The notes under the pieces are model-generated. The model had not been told where the DNA came from. It did no database searches and saw only the letters and a program-made list of their open reading frames with translations. From positions 1,326,501 through 1,390,500 of the forward strand of contig WPIO01000069.1 in assembly GCA_009760855.2 (NCBI GenBank): a DNA stretch of 64,000 bases, read 5' to 3'. Positions 45,036-57,489 of this stretch are shown here, piece after piece. This stretch comes from Cristatella mucedo (Eukaryota > Bryozoa > Phylactolaemata > Cristatellidae). The first letter of the stretch is position 1; every line of letters starts with the position of its first letter. A program made the translations under genes and the position numbers.

Positions 45036-48000
45036 AGGCTTTTCATGCAGCAGTGCTGAAGTATCTACACCATTTTGCTCGGCGTATCAACTAATATCTA
45101 AGATTCTTTGTTTACTATTAATCAGTAGTCAATAATTAAAAGCGACTACATTTCTGGCACACTTGGTATCTGCTAAGGTCATCACAGTGAGAATGACAAA
45201 AACATAGCTGCAATGGCTTGTCAGTGCGACATGATTGGCACATGTTCTCGGAAGCTCGAAGAGATGCTGTAATTGCATGTGGAAAATCGCATAAAATCGT
45301 GCCAACAAAGTGAAAGGCTGATCCAGTCGATGCCGCCTGGTATTTGCAGCTCAGATTAATAAAAAATTAACGATCATCGACTCTGGGATCCAGTTTTTGC
45401 TGTCACCTCAATTACACCTGCTTCTCTTTGTTCAGAAGTAATCTAAAGAAAAGAAGAATTCCCTAAAAGTATATCACGATATGCACCCAGTATCTTAAGG
45501 ATATTCAAAATAGCAATACTATTTAACGTCAATGATCTCTTTCGAAAATAATTTCATAGCTGTAATTTTAAGCAAACTGCGTGAGCATTCTCTCTCTCTA
45601 TATAAATAAATATATGTATATATATATATTTATATGTAATACTTAAACTTCTAAGCGCTTATAAAATTTAAGCATAAGGCATGACCTTTTTTGTTATTCC
45701 TATTAGACAAGAAAGTAGATGTGGTGTCGGTTGCTAATTACCTTAAAAATGCTTGCCTAACAGGCGGCTTTCTACTTGGATAGCCAATCGGTTGCATTCG
45801 TTAAATTATTTTAAAAGTAACCACTTTGAGACTGTGTGGAGATAAAACTAAGCTACATGCACAGCGACTTTGGGCGCTTGCAAATAAAGCTCAGTAAAAT
45901 CCCCAAATTTGTGTGTCTCGTTTTCCAATTCAGTCTGCAGACTCACGACCCCCTTTAGTAATGGTAAGCAGGTTAGGGCCAGAAACTCGTTTCGTGGCGG
46001 CCAGCTTATTGAACGTAGGTGCTAGGCTACGCCTCTAGGTAAGCAGCAGGTCAAGCCTACTCCACCGAGCGATCGGCTTCATATTTTGGCGCCCGAACAT
46101 GGACTTGTGATATTGCAGGTAGGATCCTACGACGAGAAATTCCGCAGGAGGCGTCTTGCTTGAGTAGGTCTCCTAAATTAGACGTGTAGGCAAGTAAATT
46201 GGATTGAGCAAACGAGTAAAGGCGGAGGTTGACAGCCCAGCCATAATCAATCAGCAGCTACCTCGGGTATCGGACCAATTCTAAAGGCCGAATAGCCACC
46301 ACTGGTCTCAGAGTTTCCTGGCTTGCTCATAAGCTCTTGCTCTCAAACCACAATGAAGCTCCTCTCAGGCTTACTGCTCCAGGACTAAAGAGTTCTAGCC
46401 AGCCTCCGATCAGCTCTCGTTCGTGCTAAAATTCAGCCAAAGCCAGCAAAGTGCTACAACATTTAGCAATCACAAAGCATGTTCTGGATCACAGTTATCA
46501 CAGTTTTGATTACTGCTCATTTATGAGGGTTTACATGCTCAGCCATGATGGCAACAACCAAGAGGCTTACCAAAATACAGACATGGGTTTCTAACATGTA
46601 TCTTTCAGTCGCACATTGCTACGGATCTATAATAATTAAAATCCAGAAAACTTTTGCAATCATAAATATACTTTTAATATCGATGATAATAAATTATTCC
46701 ACTTAGTCTTTGAGATTTGTATGTAGGCTTTTAGTTTTTCTTTGTTCGGGAATCTTGTAATGGAATCGCAAGTGTTCTCATCGTTGAATTGTAGTTATGA
46801 TGAATAAAAAGATTAGAAGTCAATCCGAGTTTTTTAGGTATAAAAATAATAACAATGTTTCACTTGTATTTATGGAAGCATTACAGGAGGACAATAGAAT
46901 ACTTGATTAATCAAGCATGTTTTTTACAAATTCGCTTTTTAGGAATGCAAAAGCAAATATCCCTTCGTACTGACAGCGGTGCTGTAAACCATGCCTTCGA
47001 ATTCTAATGCGTCTTGCAAGTGACAAGCTTAGCTGAAATGCTGCAGCTCTGTGATAACTAAGGGTCCTATCAGCTGAAAGCTACATACACATGCAAAGCT
47101 TTGGCTACCATGGTTGATAGATCACCAGCAATGTTTTTGTCAAACGAAGGCTTGATTCGAGGGCTTGGAAAATACGATAAGAAACGGAACTCAAAATAAG
47201 ATCTATTACTGCTTTTAGTGTCTGATAGCTGCTCAAACAGAAATCTGTGCCAGTAGAATAGGTAATAACTCATTTTTCCTTTCAATAGTACATAAATTTC
47301 CTAATCACCATAACAAGTTGATAATTATTTTGAAGTTTGCTAACACACGTACATTAAAATAAAACAAAAGTCACCATTCTGAAGTATAATGTGTTAAGAC
47401 TGCATAATCTCATTTCGCAATTTAAGTATTCCATGAGTTGGAAAAAATGGAAATGGTCTTTAAAAAAGTTCAGCCATACCTTGAACAAGTACAGCAAGTT
47501 AACCACAGGAACTAAAGAGTGGGACACTCATTTGTTTACTTTTTTCGGAATAACATATCTATATAAAGGAAATTTTTCAGGAGAATATTTATAGCCGAAA
47601 GCATCTTAAGAAGAAGATTTTTTGATATTCAATTTAGTTACAAAAAAGATTTGGTAACAATTTAGTTAAATCAAATTTTTATCGAAAATATTTGCAGTTT
47701 GCCAAAATCTTATTCAAGTTAACCTGAAGCATCTTAAGACCTGTAAACTGTGAGCCTATACATATATTTTAGATGATTACCTCAATTAATGATTTAATTT
47801 TGAAAATTTTGATCCTCGATCCAGCCAATTTATTTTTAACTCTCGGCTAAGAGTACCTAAAACGTAGAAATAGAGGTAAAATATTGGTGCGAAATAAAAT
47901 TCTTGTAGCTAAGAACATATTTTGGTTTGTTAACCTACCAAAAAAAATTCTTATTTGGAAATAAAGATAGAAAAAGGCAGATATGTGGTCTCCTGGCGCA

Positions 48001-48590
48001 ACAAACTCAAGCGTTCAACAGCGAAACGAGCTCCTAACTTTAGGTATAGATGCAGGGCTCACACGATAATTGCTGTGCTATGGAAACATGATTGCCTGGC
48101 ACTTTCTCATTTGGAAAATTTGATGCTAATTGTGATAGCCTATAACCATACCAGTCAATATCATAATCCAGTAAAGCATTGAGTTTTTTCATTCACTGCT
48201 GAAACATGTTTCCATTCGAGTGAAGAGAGGCTGACAGAACCGTCTAGATACGTCTAGAGCTAATGATTGTAAAGGCCACATCTACATTACAAGAGTTTTC
48301 TCGTAACCAGGGCTAGCTCAGGATCATGAACCACAGTTAGTTTAAGACTTTTTAGAAAGCATTCTTAGGCCCTATCTTTTATATATTTTGCCATTTATTC
48401 CTAAGCATTTGTAGTTTTGCTTCATTTTCGTTTGATTAGCAGGTCGGCAATGATGCCTTTGCTTATATTCTTCATATTTATATTCTTCATTATAACTTCA
48501 TTGCCGATAGACAGGGCCACCTGTTTTGGATTAAAGACGACCTACGGACTTACATGCAGTTTTCATCATTCGCTTGTTTCGCATAGATTA
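45036..48590. other. 3.5 kb without recognised features
   Basis: A short (TA)n lies at about 45600-45640. The stretch around 45950-46400 is GC-richer, with GCTTACTGCTCC and AGCCTCCGATCAGC words, but gave no domain. Short frames at 47070-47594 and 47955-48182 have no supporting context. Confidence 0.4.
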
Positions 48591-48599
48591 ATTGTAGTA

Positions 48600-49198
48600 T
48601 AATGTGTGCTTACAGTCTGTAGGTGTAACATCACACCACTTCTCCCAATATTGCACCAGATGGCGATTAAGCAAGGTATCGACTTCAAGGTTTTTTCACT
48701 CAATTTTAGTTCCCTTCGGTCTTTGGCTCCAGCCTATGTATCAGATCAACTCCAACGACAGGCAAAGTATGGTACCACCAGGTTTTTTGGAATCTACCTG
48801 TCTTTCCGCACCCAGTAAAAGCTCCAATCCATTGGAGACATGAAGTTTAGTTCGTACGTGCCCAAAGCGTTTAACTAACTCCCGACTTCGGTCACGACAT
48901 CTCCTGAATTTTCCTGCTTAAAAAAAACTAAAAACGCATCTTAATATGAAAGCATCTAGTGGGTCCATGCGATTCATCTTTTATATGGTTATGTGTGCTG
49001 GTAATATGCATGCTGGTTTACCAAACTGCCATGCTAACCCTGTGCATGTCACCAAGAACCATGTAATTACTCTGTTTTTTTTTAATTTCACCTACCAATC
49101 AATCATGCTTCCTTGGCGGTAAATATAAAAAAATTACAAAAATATTGAGTTATCTGAGAGTGTTGCAATAATGCAATGCAATAATATTATTATTACTA
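48600..49198 (+). mobile_element. LINE family B, 3' truncated copy
   Basis: CRCNITPLLPILHQMAIKQG and FSSLRSLAPAYVSDQLQR give the C-terminal block. Then come GTGGGTCCATGCGATTC, GCATGCTGG and GTGCATGTCACC, and an imperfect hairpin with an ATTATTATT tail. Decayed frames throughout. Confidence 0.8.
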
Positions 49199-49249
49199 GT
49201 ATCCCATTTTAGTCAAAATGGGGCCGTAGTGATCAAATATTAACAATGT

Positions 49250-50285
49250 TTCACTTGCATTTGTACTTGCTGCATTTATTGATGACATCCTCACAGGGAT
49301 GGCAGCAAATTTTCTAAAACTAAACGATGATACAACTAACTTACTAGTTATGGGCAAACCCAGTGTGATTCAGAAATTGAAAAGGCTGACGCTCAAAATT
49401 GGCTCTGCCAGCATATCACCTGTTGAATGTGCTTGATATCTAGGTGTCATGCTCCAAAGTGACCTCTAGTTAGATGATCACATCACTTCCACAGTCAAGT
49501 CTGCCTACCTTTAGCTACGTAACGTTGTTAAAATTCGGGCTTGTTTAGATAAGGATACCACATCTATGTTGGTCCATGCATTCGCAACATCCCGTCTCGA
49601 CTTCTGCAGCTCACTGCTTGCTGGCCTACGGGCATGTGCGATCTGGCGATTGCAGCTGGTGGAAAACATCTCAGCTAGGCTTGTCCGGCGTGAGCTTCGC
49701 TGCCGCCTGATCACACCACTTCTTGACGACCTGCACTGGCTACCAGTCAATCAACGGATTGACTTCAAGGTTTTGTCGCTCACTTTTAGGTCATTTCATT
49801 GTGTGGCTCCAGCCTCTCTCTCAGATCTAGTCCCCCATCCGGCCAAGCATCTTATCATCCACTCTTCCGAATCTAACAGTATACCAATATTTCTTACAAA
49901 CCTTAAATCCTTTGGAGACCGTGCATTCAGTTTGTATGCTCCCACAGCCTGGAACATACTCCCTACTGGAATGACAATATTCTCAGACTTGAGTACGTTT
50001 ACAAAAAAAATTAACAAGACCCTAGTTTAGGACTGCATTTAGTGGGTCCTGGTGATTCGTATTTCATGTGCTTATTAGTGCCGATACTCTGCATGCTGCA
50101 ACTGACCACACTCGTATGCTTACCCTGTGCATGTCAACCCTAAACATGTAACTCGTGCCCTTTAGCAAACATTTTTATACTCAGCGTTCCATCGCGTTTC
50201 ACTTTGCAGCAAATGTGAACACATCGAAAAAGATTAAGTTCAGTGGGGGCACTTTATCAAGTGCATAATTATTATTACGTCATCA
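49250..50285 (+). mobile_element. LINE family B, longest 3' plus-strand copy
   Basis: Starts after the YADD box with IDDILTGMAANFLKLNDD, LLVMGKPSVIQKLKRLTL and IGSASIS, and continues with HAFATSRLDFCSSLLAGLRA, LVEN, DDLHWLPVNQRIDFKVLSLT and FGDRAFSLYAPTAWNILPTG. The 3' UTR has the GCATGCTGC units and ends AAGTGCATAATTATTATTA. One frame is open for 154 codons (49566-50030), the least damaged family B segment here. Confidence 0.88.
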
Positions 50286-50489
50286 CTAGCTTGATTTTTC
50301 TTTCGGTTCATCGAGTATGTCGTTGCTAACCGTATGATTAGGCTTCATTTGCACCTAATGTAAAGTGTCTACAAAAAGATTGAATTATGTAAAGGCTCTA
50401 ACTAAATGTATTCATTCTAGTATGTCTACACTACAATATGCAGTAGTTGATAAAAGAAAAAATACCTCTTTTAGTGTTGGACTTGTGAG

Positions 50490-50865
50490 TTTAACATAGC
50501 TGTCCCATTCCTCCACTTAAAGACAGTTGGCGACAGAAGCTTTAGCTCTGCTGGTCCTAGACTGTGGAACTCGCTTCCACATTTCTTACGCAACGACATC
50601 TACTCTCCAACTGCCGACTATGGCACCTTTTTTCAGCAGTCCTGAACTGCTACTTCTATGCTACTCACTACCTCAACTGCTCTCCTGACTCTGCTATGCT
50701 TCCCAATTTCTCTTTGTTGAGTGAGACGAAGTCTGTTGGCTACCGAATGCGTACCGAAAGCCGCCTAGGCTGTGAGTGTGCTATACAAAATTCTCCTGCG
50801 TAAGACCCACATGGTCTTTATGACTTTGTGGAGTTACTGACGGAGATACATTACATTACAACAGG
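50490..50865 (+). mobile_element. LINE family A, 3' fragment
   Basis: Coding from LSCPIPPLK-like text through RLWNSLPHFLR (partly frame-shifted) and NCSPDSAMLPNFSLLSETKS, CECAIQNSPA and stop, then the hairpin CCACATGGTC...TTGTGGAG and ACATTACATTACA. Well preserved, so likely one of the younger insertions. Confidence 0.85.
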
Positions 50866-51339
50866 CTTTTTAACAGGTCAATGTTTTTCACTCCGTCAGA
50901 GATGAGATCGCTTCGTTATAGCAGGTTTTGGTAAATCACAAGTACAATTGTTTTTGTCTGTGTTGTAATCAGTTACAATTAAATACTACTAGTCTATAAA
51001 CAATTAATGCAGTTTGTGAAACTATGAACCCTATATCATTCCTATGTTGTTTTTGTTGAATCGTTCAAGGTAGATTTTTATATACGTTCGTTTTAGTGCT
51101 AAGGATGGGTTACTTCATTATTATAATTATTATCCTCAGCTTCTGTAGCAATTTGTTGCTTCGTGATTGTATTTAGGGAGCTAAAACAATAATATTATAA
51201 TATGCAACTTTATTTCTGCTGTGTCTAAGAAAGATACATCTTATATCCGGAGATATCACATTGATAATGCACGGTCTTCTGCCTTTCCTAGTTACTATCA
51301 TTTTTGTTATCGATCTCAGCAAGCCTTGCTCTCGGAGTG

Positions 51340-51570
51340 CTCTTTACTCTTACAGGCCTTGTGGTTATAAGTAAAGCAAGTGCTTCTCAGATATTGGAAA
51401 GTTTAACGATCACAATAGGCTCTGCGAACAAATCTTCTGTTGAATTGCAAAACAATTTAGGCTAGCCGTTTTGCTCGCCTGTCAAGTATGCATACTTCCA
51501 GCTTCTTCAAATTTGTAACTTTGGGGCTCATATAGACATTATATAGATATAGACAAAAATTGCCAGTTCG
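51340..51570 (+). mobile_element. LINE family B, short decayed fragment
   Basis: LVISKASASQILESLTITIG followed by SANKSSVELQNNLG matches LLVMGKPSVIQKLKRLTLKI and GSASISPVE of the copy at 49.3 kb. No 3' end is attached. Confidence 0.6.
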
Positions 51571-51754
51571 TTGTCTACAAATCAAACCATTGTCTAAAGC
51601 TTCCTGCACATCATATGTGGCGGCCATGTTTCACCACAATCTCCCAGCTTGCAAACAAAGTAGGCTTGATAAGACTCGTGATAACTGTAATAGTCGGCAA
51701 CAACACTTTCTGTTAAGAATCTAATTTATATGAAGCTTAGTACAATTGGAGAAA

Positions 51755-51965
51755 TCTAATAATATTAATTATAATGCACTTGATAAACCACCCTCAGATA
51801 ACTCAATCTCTTTATAGGAGCTTTACATTTGCTGCAACGGGAAACTCGCTTGAATGGTGAGTAATATCATGCTTGATAAACAACATGAATAACATGGTTA
51901 TGGGTGACATGCACAGGGTAGGTATGCTAATGTGGTTAGTGGCATCATTTACAATCTTGGGTCTA
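51755..51965 (-). mobile_element. LINE family B, 3' UTR fragment
   Basis: TAATGCACTTGATAAACCAC, the hairpin, TTTGCTGCAACGGGAAACTC, GATAAACAACATGAATAAC and GTGACATGCACAGGG in minus orientation. Confidence 0.8.
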
Positions 51966-52019
51966 GCTTCTCTTTGGTAAATCTAGCACCACTTCGGGGC
52001 TAAATATCACTAGCATATG

Positions 52020-52025
52020 TTTATT
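52020..52025 (-). promoter_or_regulatory. possible polyadenylation signal of the Ig-type gene
   Basis: AATAAA on the minus strand, about 425 bases beyond the stop codon. It is the nearest canonical hexamer I found downstream of the stop, so the assignment is a guess. Confidence 0.3.
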
Positions 52026-52448
52026 TAAACTACCTTGGTAATCGATACAATGATACATTTTTATATATCAATTACAGCTAAATTTATAATATATTTAGTC
52101 ACTTGAAATCAAACCAAATCATATATAGTGTAGTTATACTTAATTTATAATATTAAATTGAAAAGAAAATTGATTAACATAATTCATCACACTCGGAATT
52201 CCCATGTGAACTAAAATTAGCCATGCATCGTCATTAGTGATGCACATTTGAGAAATTATAGCAAATATAAGAAAACTGATATACATAACACCTGTGCAAT
52301 ATGAGCAAAAAATTGACATACATCTGTGCAAGAGTGCTCAAATTAAGATTACATTAACAGTGTTTTTAAATTAATAATGTATTTCAAATTGCCAATATTG
52401 TTATTAAAACTGACTTAATAAACTGAGCTATGCAAAATACAGTGATAC

Positions 52449-52780
52449 TTATGTCACTGGTATCAAGCTCACCTTGCTTCCCTTTGGAGGTCTCTGCGAT
52501 TGCCCACTGCTTACTGATCGCGTTTCTGCAAGGGATAGTTGATCTGCTGCAGTCTCCTCATTCGAAAGCACCAGAGATGCAGTGTCTGAATTCGATTCTG
52601 TTTGAGGATAGTCTGATAGCTTAAGTCGCGTGCTATTAAACTCGGACAGTTCCATTTTTTGAAGACTTCGCTTGGTGGTAAGGTACACACCAGCAATGGC
52701 AATTATAACCAGCACAACTAGAGCAATAAGTATTGCCGAATTAAAAACCAGGCCCAATGGTGTTTGGTTTCCAGTGGCTC
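52449..52780 (-). CDS. terminal exon: transmembrane helix and cytoplasmic tail of an Ig-type membrane protein
   Basis: The exon begins after a strong acceptor (CAAATTTATTTTTAG) in phase 1 and runs 110 codons to TAA. It encodes a short extracellular stalk with an N-glycosylation site (ATGNQTPLG), a hydrophobic helix starting LVFNSAILIALVVLVIIAIA, a basic stop-transfer segment (TTKRSLQK), and a Ser-rich, acidic tail (SNSDTASLVLSNEETAADQL). The end is KGSKVSLIPVT with no Tyr-based signalling motif. The phase matches the Ig-like exon at 60601-60873. The splice would create Gly and give YINWQG joined to ATGNQT. A type I plasma membrane receptor or adhesion protein is inferred; the family is not identified. 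Confidence 0.75.
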
Positions 52781-53154
52781 CTAAAAATAAATTTGAGTCT
52801 ACTGCATCAGTGAAAGAAGTGTTTTTAGAATAAATGGTAATATAATGCATGAATAATTATTTCTTCTCCCGAATAAAGTGCCAAAATCACAGTAGACAAA
52901 ATTTAATTTCCTTGAGAAGCCATAATGAATTACACAGTACTAGAATTTTAGTAGACTGCATGTAAATGTCATGCATCGCAGCCGTTTTTATCTTGGACTA
53001 CTTGCATATGCAGAGAGAACAGTCGCTTATGATGTTGATGTATATTAATGGAAATCTATTTGTGAGGAACGTTTTGGCCGAACATAAGTAACCAAAAGTA
53101 GCAAATTACTCATGACGTGTGATTACAATATCTACATGGGACCGTATGAATCTT

Positions 53155-53425
53155 ACATTAATAATACTTATATATTTTCTATAGCACCCTCAGAGTACTC
53201 GTTCTATTTCAAGGCACTTTACATTTCGCGAAAAGAAAGAAAGATATAATTGTTAGTGGCAATATGCTGAATGAACGTCGAGAATAACTGGTTAGGGGCG
53301 ATATGCACGATATCATTATAAAAGTATGGTTAGTGGCAGCCTGCATAGTGTCTGCTTGTATAAGTATGTAGAAAGCAAATCACAGGGACCCAACTAAATG
53401 CTGCCTTAAATCGGTGTGTATTCTA
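53155..53425 (-). mobile_element. LINE family B, 3' UTR copy
   Basis: AGCACCCTCAGAGTACTCG (decayed hairpin), TTACATTTCGCGAAAAGAAA, TGGCAATATGCTGAATGAAC, GGGGCGATATGCACGATATC and GGGACCCAACTAAATGCTGC. Member of the GGCAATATGCTCAATGAA subfamily. Confidence 0.8.
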
Positions 53426-54279
53426 TATTAGCGAAATTCAAAGCAAAACAATACCTGGAATGTATAGCTGTTTTCTCACATTTATTTGAAAAGGTTTTTC
53501 TGCAAGGCAAGGATGACTACGATTAATATAAAAATAATAACAGCGATAGTGAATAGTAACGTGTCCAAATAAATAATGCTTTTCGTCACTAACCTGAAAA
53601 CTCCTGCTGAGGACATCAATATAAAATGGTCAATTACCTGACTACATTAGGTATCCACAAGTGATTGAGCCTAGACGTAAATTGAAGTGCTCAAGCACTC
53701 AACAAATGATTCAGGCCACCATTTATTTGCACTTCGGAATACTAATACGTGCTCAAGCCTAGAATGATACGAATGCAAAAACCAGAAGTGAAGCCTAAAA
53801 ATAAGGCAAAGCTGACGGTTGACATGTAGATTTGTTGTTTGCGTCGGTAATACCTACTAACCTGGTTCAAGAAGGCATTATCCCAAGCAGGAAGAGATCA
53901 TATGAGCTGTTGTAAACAATTGACACTGTATTAGTAATGTGTTCCCTTATAACTCTTTGCTAGATTTTGTGAATGCATCAGGGCTTGAGAAGTCATTTTT
54001 AGTGAATAAACATCTAACCAGGGCCGTGTCATCGTACTTACTCAGCGGCATATACCGGAATATTGCAACTTAAATAGTGGTCGAACATAAATCTGTATGC
54101 TGTGGCTCTGGAAATACTGGCTGTTGCTGTGTGTGAGTTTTTTCACTGGTTACAGAAATTGTCTGTATTCCTGCTATCTATTTGTGCCACACCTGAAACT
54201 TACTAGACCTGGTCAAAATATTCTGGTATGTACATATATTTGCAGTAGAGAACAGGCTTGTTTATGACGATTGTGTGTG

Positions 54280-54303
54280 CACGTTTGTGTGTGTGTGTGT
54301 GTG
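54280..54303. repeat. (TG)n microsatellite
   Basis: Short TG run within intron sequence. Confidence 0.85.
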
Positions 54304-54509
54304 CTGCCTACATCATTTTAAATCAGACAGATATTGCTCTTTTATTTGAAGTAATAGACATTTATAGCACAGATATTTAAGCATGACTAAGAGTTTCAAC
54401 AGTTTCAATTATATGTCTGCAGGAATGACTGAATGCGATCTCTATAGCATGCAGGGAAAATAGAAAATTGCCAGCTGCAGAGGTCAGACCAATAATTTTA
54501 GATACATAC

Positions 54510-54511
54510 AC

Positions 54512-54567
<56 letters not shown>

Positions 54568-54838
54568 GTGTGTATATGTTTGTGTGTGGGTGTGTGTATT
54601 TGTGTATATGTGTATATCTTTAGAGATAGTAAGAAAGAGAGAGAAGGAGAACTAGATAAATAGAGAGTGAGAAACGGAGGAGGGGGAGAGAATGAGACAG
54701 CACACGACTGTACCACTAAGACCGGGGTTATCGTTGCAGCCTACAGTGTGGTGCCACAAATCGTTGATGGATTGATTACCAGCTGTTGTGGTGACAAGTT
54801 GAACATGTATATTAACACACACACACGCACACACGCAT

Positions 54839-54869
<31 letters not shown>

Positions 54870-54920
54870 CACACACAAACACACACACTCACACACACAA
54901 ACAAACACACACATATATGT
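54510..54920. repeat. (TA)n, (TG)n, GA-rich and (CA)n compound microsatellite
   Basis: (TA)n at about 54516-54562 leads into TG-rich text (to about 54620), a GA-rich stretch (54625-54700) and, after 100 bases of unique sequence, (CA)n at about 54812-54914. The TG and CA runs are complementary and could pair. Frames crossing it are repeat artefacts. Confidence 0.92.
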
Positions 54921-55599
54921 ATATATTTATACATCCAATGATTTACATGCGTAGAAAAATAATATAAGATTTATTGAATTACACCCAACAAGAGTAAATC
55001 ACCCAATCATCACCATACAAATCAAGATATAAGACTAAGGAGTCAGTGAAAAATAACGAAAACTAGTTAGTTAATTTGTTCGCAGTGTCCAGCTACAATA
55101 TATTTTTGCGTCTTGCTAACTATAATGTTGTGCTTTAAATTAACTAATCTTGAATAACTCTGTGATTTAAAGTTGGCAAAGGTAATGTGAAAGGGCTCTA
55201 ATACGTTAAGATTACTCATGGCGGAGAGATCCGAAGCCGAAATATCGATATTGTCAATAATACTCTTGCAGACATCATAGCTTACTCTGTAGGGTGACTG
55301 AAATAGGAAGAAGGTTCCTCCCACAACCAGTTGCATTTATCGGGAACTTTGTAAAGCTAAATGGTGAACGTATGAGGCATACATGTGTCGTATGGTCCGG
55401 GTAGTCTTATATTACAAAGTAAACGGTAGCAAAATTTTGTAACTGCATTCACATTTTTCTGTTTCTATCTAACATAAATATGACCTAATAATTAGCTTGA
55501 CCATAGCATAAATACCTAAAGATATGCATCGTTGAAGCAGTAGCCACCACTTAATAGCAATAGATCTAAAGCAAAAAATGTTATTCAGACATAGCTTTA

Positions 55600-56200
55600 C
55601 GAATTCGCAGAGAGGCCTTTCAGCCATGAGTGTTGAAGTTGCCACATCAAGCTCTCACCGATCTGTGCTAGCTACTAGTCAAGAAACAGATCGACTTCAA
55701 GGTTTTCTGGCTCACTTTTATTTTTCTTCATTGTTGGCTCCAGATAAGACCTACTCCCACACTAGTCTAAGCGTCGTACCACCCACGTTTTGCAATATTT
55801 TTACATATACTTCGAAGAAACCTTAAAATATTTGGAGGCCATGCTTTTGGTTCGTATGCTTCCAAAGCCCAGAGTTTTCTACAGACTTAATTAATGACAC
55901 AATCATACATGACGACATTTAAAAAATTTAAAAACACACCTATTGAGGACAGCATTTAGTGGGTCCCTGTGAATCCTCCTGTATGTGCTTATGCCTGCTG
56001 ACACGGTGCATGCGGCCACAAGCCATGCTTGCATGCTGACAATCTGCACGTCATTCCTTACCATGTATACCTGTTGTTTATCGAGCATGCTAGCAGTCAC
56101 CTTTCGATCGTGTTTCCTTATCAGCAAATGTAAAACACATAGACAGAGATTGAGTTCTCTGAGGGCACGCTAACAAGTGTGTTATTAGTATAATACAACT
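55600..56200 (+). mobile_element. LINE family B, 3' decayed copy
   Basis: Text resembling SCHITDLC...LATSQETDRLQGFLAHF stands for PLLADLHWLPVKQRIDFKVL. Then TTTAGTGGGTCCCTGTGAAT, GCATGCGGCC and TTGCATGCTGAC units, and a hairpin with GAGTTCTCTGAGGGCACGCT. Confidence 0.78.
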
Positions 56201-56284
56201 GCTGTTATTGAAAGCGTATCACTTCTATGAGTCAGGTGCTTTTGGTTTATAACATTGGGTTTAGGAGCTAAAGCTGGGATAATA

Positions 56285-56465
56285 ATAATCATAATAATAA
56301 TAATAATTCACTTGATAAAGCGCCCTCAGAGAACTTAATCTCTCTCTAGGCGCTTTACATTTGCTGCAAAGTGAAATGCAATTGAATGGTAAGTAAAATC
56401 ATGCTTGAAAAACAAACAAAATGAATAATATGGTTAGGGGTGACATGCACAGGGTCAGCATGAGA
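56285..56465 (-). mobile_element. LINE family B, 3' UTR fragment
   Basis: (ATA)n, CACTTGATAAAGCGCCCTCA, a near-perfect hairpin, GGCGCTTTACATTTGCTGCA and GGTGACATGCACAGGGTCAG. It ends within the 3' UTR, so it is a very short 5'-truncated insertion. Confidence 0.85.
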
Positions 56466-56519
56466 TAAATATATCCTCTTGTGTTGTTTGAATAATTGCA
56501 TTAGGTTGATATAGTAGGC

Positions 56520-56640
56520 AACCAAGTCTCTCTAGAGAGCTCTTCATCTCGCCTGGGCATCACAACCACCTCGCTACCACGGTTCGATTCCAATCACAGT
56601 TGGAGACTTTCGAGCATTGTTATGAACGGCCTAAGATGAA
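56520..56640 (+). other. possible tRNA-derived SINE fragment
   Basis: CGGTTCGATTCCAATCACAG is a good B box, but no convincing A box precedes it and no family 1 or 2 tail follows. Confidence 0.3.
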
Positions 56641-57049
56641 ATGATGAACTGCTGACCCATGTTTTACCAAACAGATCCTGCCTTGGTCTGCTTTTTACAA
56701 CATTATATGCTCGCCCTGCGTCCTCAGTGACTGCTATGTAACATCATTGCTTTTAATTTCACATCAGTGACACTCAGACCTACCACTGATTTGATATCTC
56801 CAAGCAGTTCCAGCCTGCGAAACTCCTTAACTTGATAACTGCAAGTGTTGCAGAAGTCATCACTTTGATTGCAAACATTTTTCTTAAAAAGTAGACGACG
56901 ATATAACCTCCTTTCAGTTTCTTTGCTAACCAAGTGTGACTCTGAACTTGGAAATCAAGCAGTCAAGCTTGCTGAAACCAGTAAGACTGCTGCATCAGCA
57001 TGAAAAATACGTCCTGTTCTAAAGTGGGTTTTCACAAGACTGTGACATC

Positions 57050-57445
57050 AATCCATACTTAAGTTTACCTAATTGTAGCTACATAGAACGGCGAGAATTA
57101 GGACTTGCTAAGACATGATGAAGCGAACAATTTGGTCACTGTGTTCGTCACATTATGTACCGTCATCTTTGACCTGCGGCTTTTTTCAAACGACTGCCAA
57201 ATCAGGTGCTTCAAGTTGGTGCAAAACTCTGCAGAAAGGAATAGGTTTAGCACTCATCTCAGTATCCAGATTGCTCGACCTTAAGGCCACCTGTAATACC
57301 TAAAATTCAAGCCTCTCATCGATTTCAAGCTTTAGTCACTCGTCACTTGTTCCCTTCATTCTCTGGCTCCAAACTACTTATTTGAGCTTTTATTCCACAT
57401 GGCTAAACAGCCTTGCACTGGATTTTAAATTCAATTGTGGATCCA
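57050..57445 (+). mobile_element. LINE family B, older decayed fragment
   Basis: GAATTAGGACTTGCTAAGAC, CAAGTTGGTGCAAAACTCTG, CATCGATTTCAAGCTTTAGT and TTCATTCTCTGGCTCCAAAC follow the order of KIRTCLD, LQLVQNSA, RIDFKVLSL and SLHCLAPAYL. Far more damaged than the copy directly downstream. Confidence 0.65.
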
Positions 57446-57489
57446 CATCTCGAATGAAACTCAAATGGTTGGGAAAACTGTTGCCTACG

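Noticed and set aside
49511-50017. Minus-strand frames opposite LINE family B coding sequence (also opposite the copies at 22.2 and 57.8 kb)
   Set aside because: Antisense shadows of the LINE reading frame.
54498-54954. Tyr/Ile-, Val/Cys- and Thr/His-rich frames
   Set aside because: Products of (TA)n, (TG)n and (CA)n repeats.
55067-55297. Minus-strand frame after a strong acceptor (CTTCTTCCTATTTCAG), in the intron of the Ig-type gene
   Set aside because: It enters in phase 0 and runs to a stop, while the neighbouring exons need phase 1. No domain is visible, so it does not fit the gene unless as a rare alternative end.
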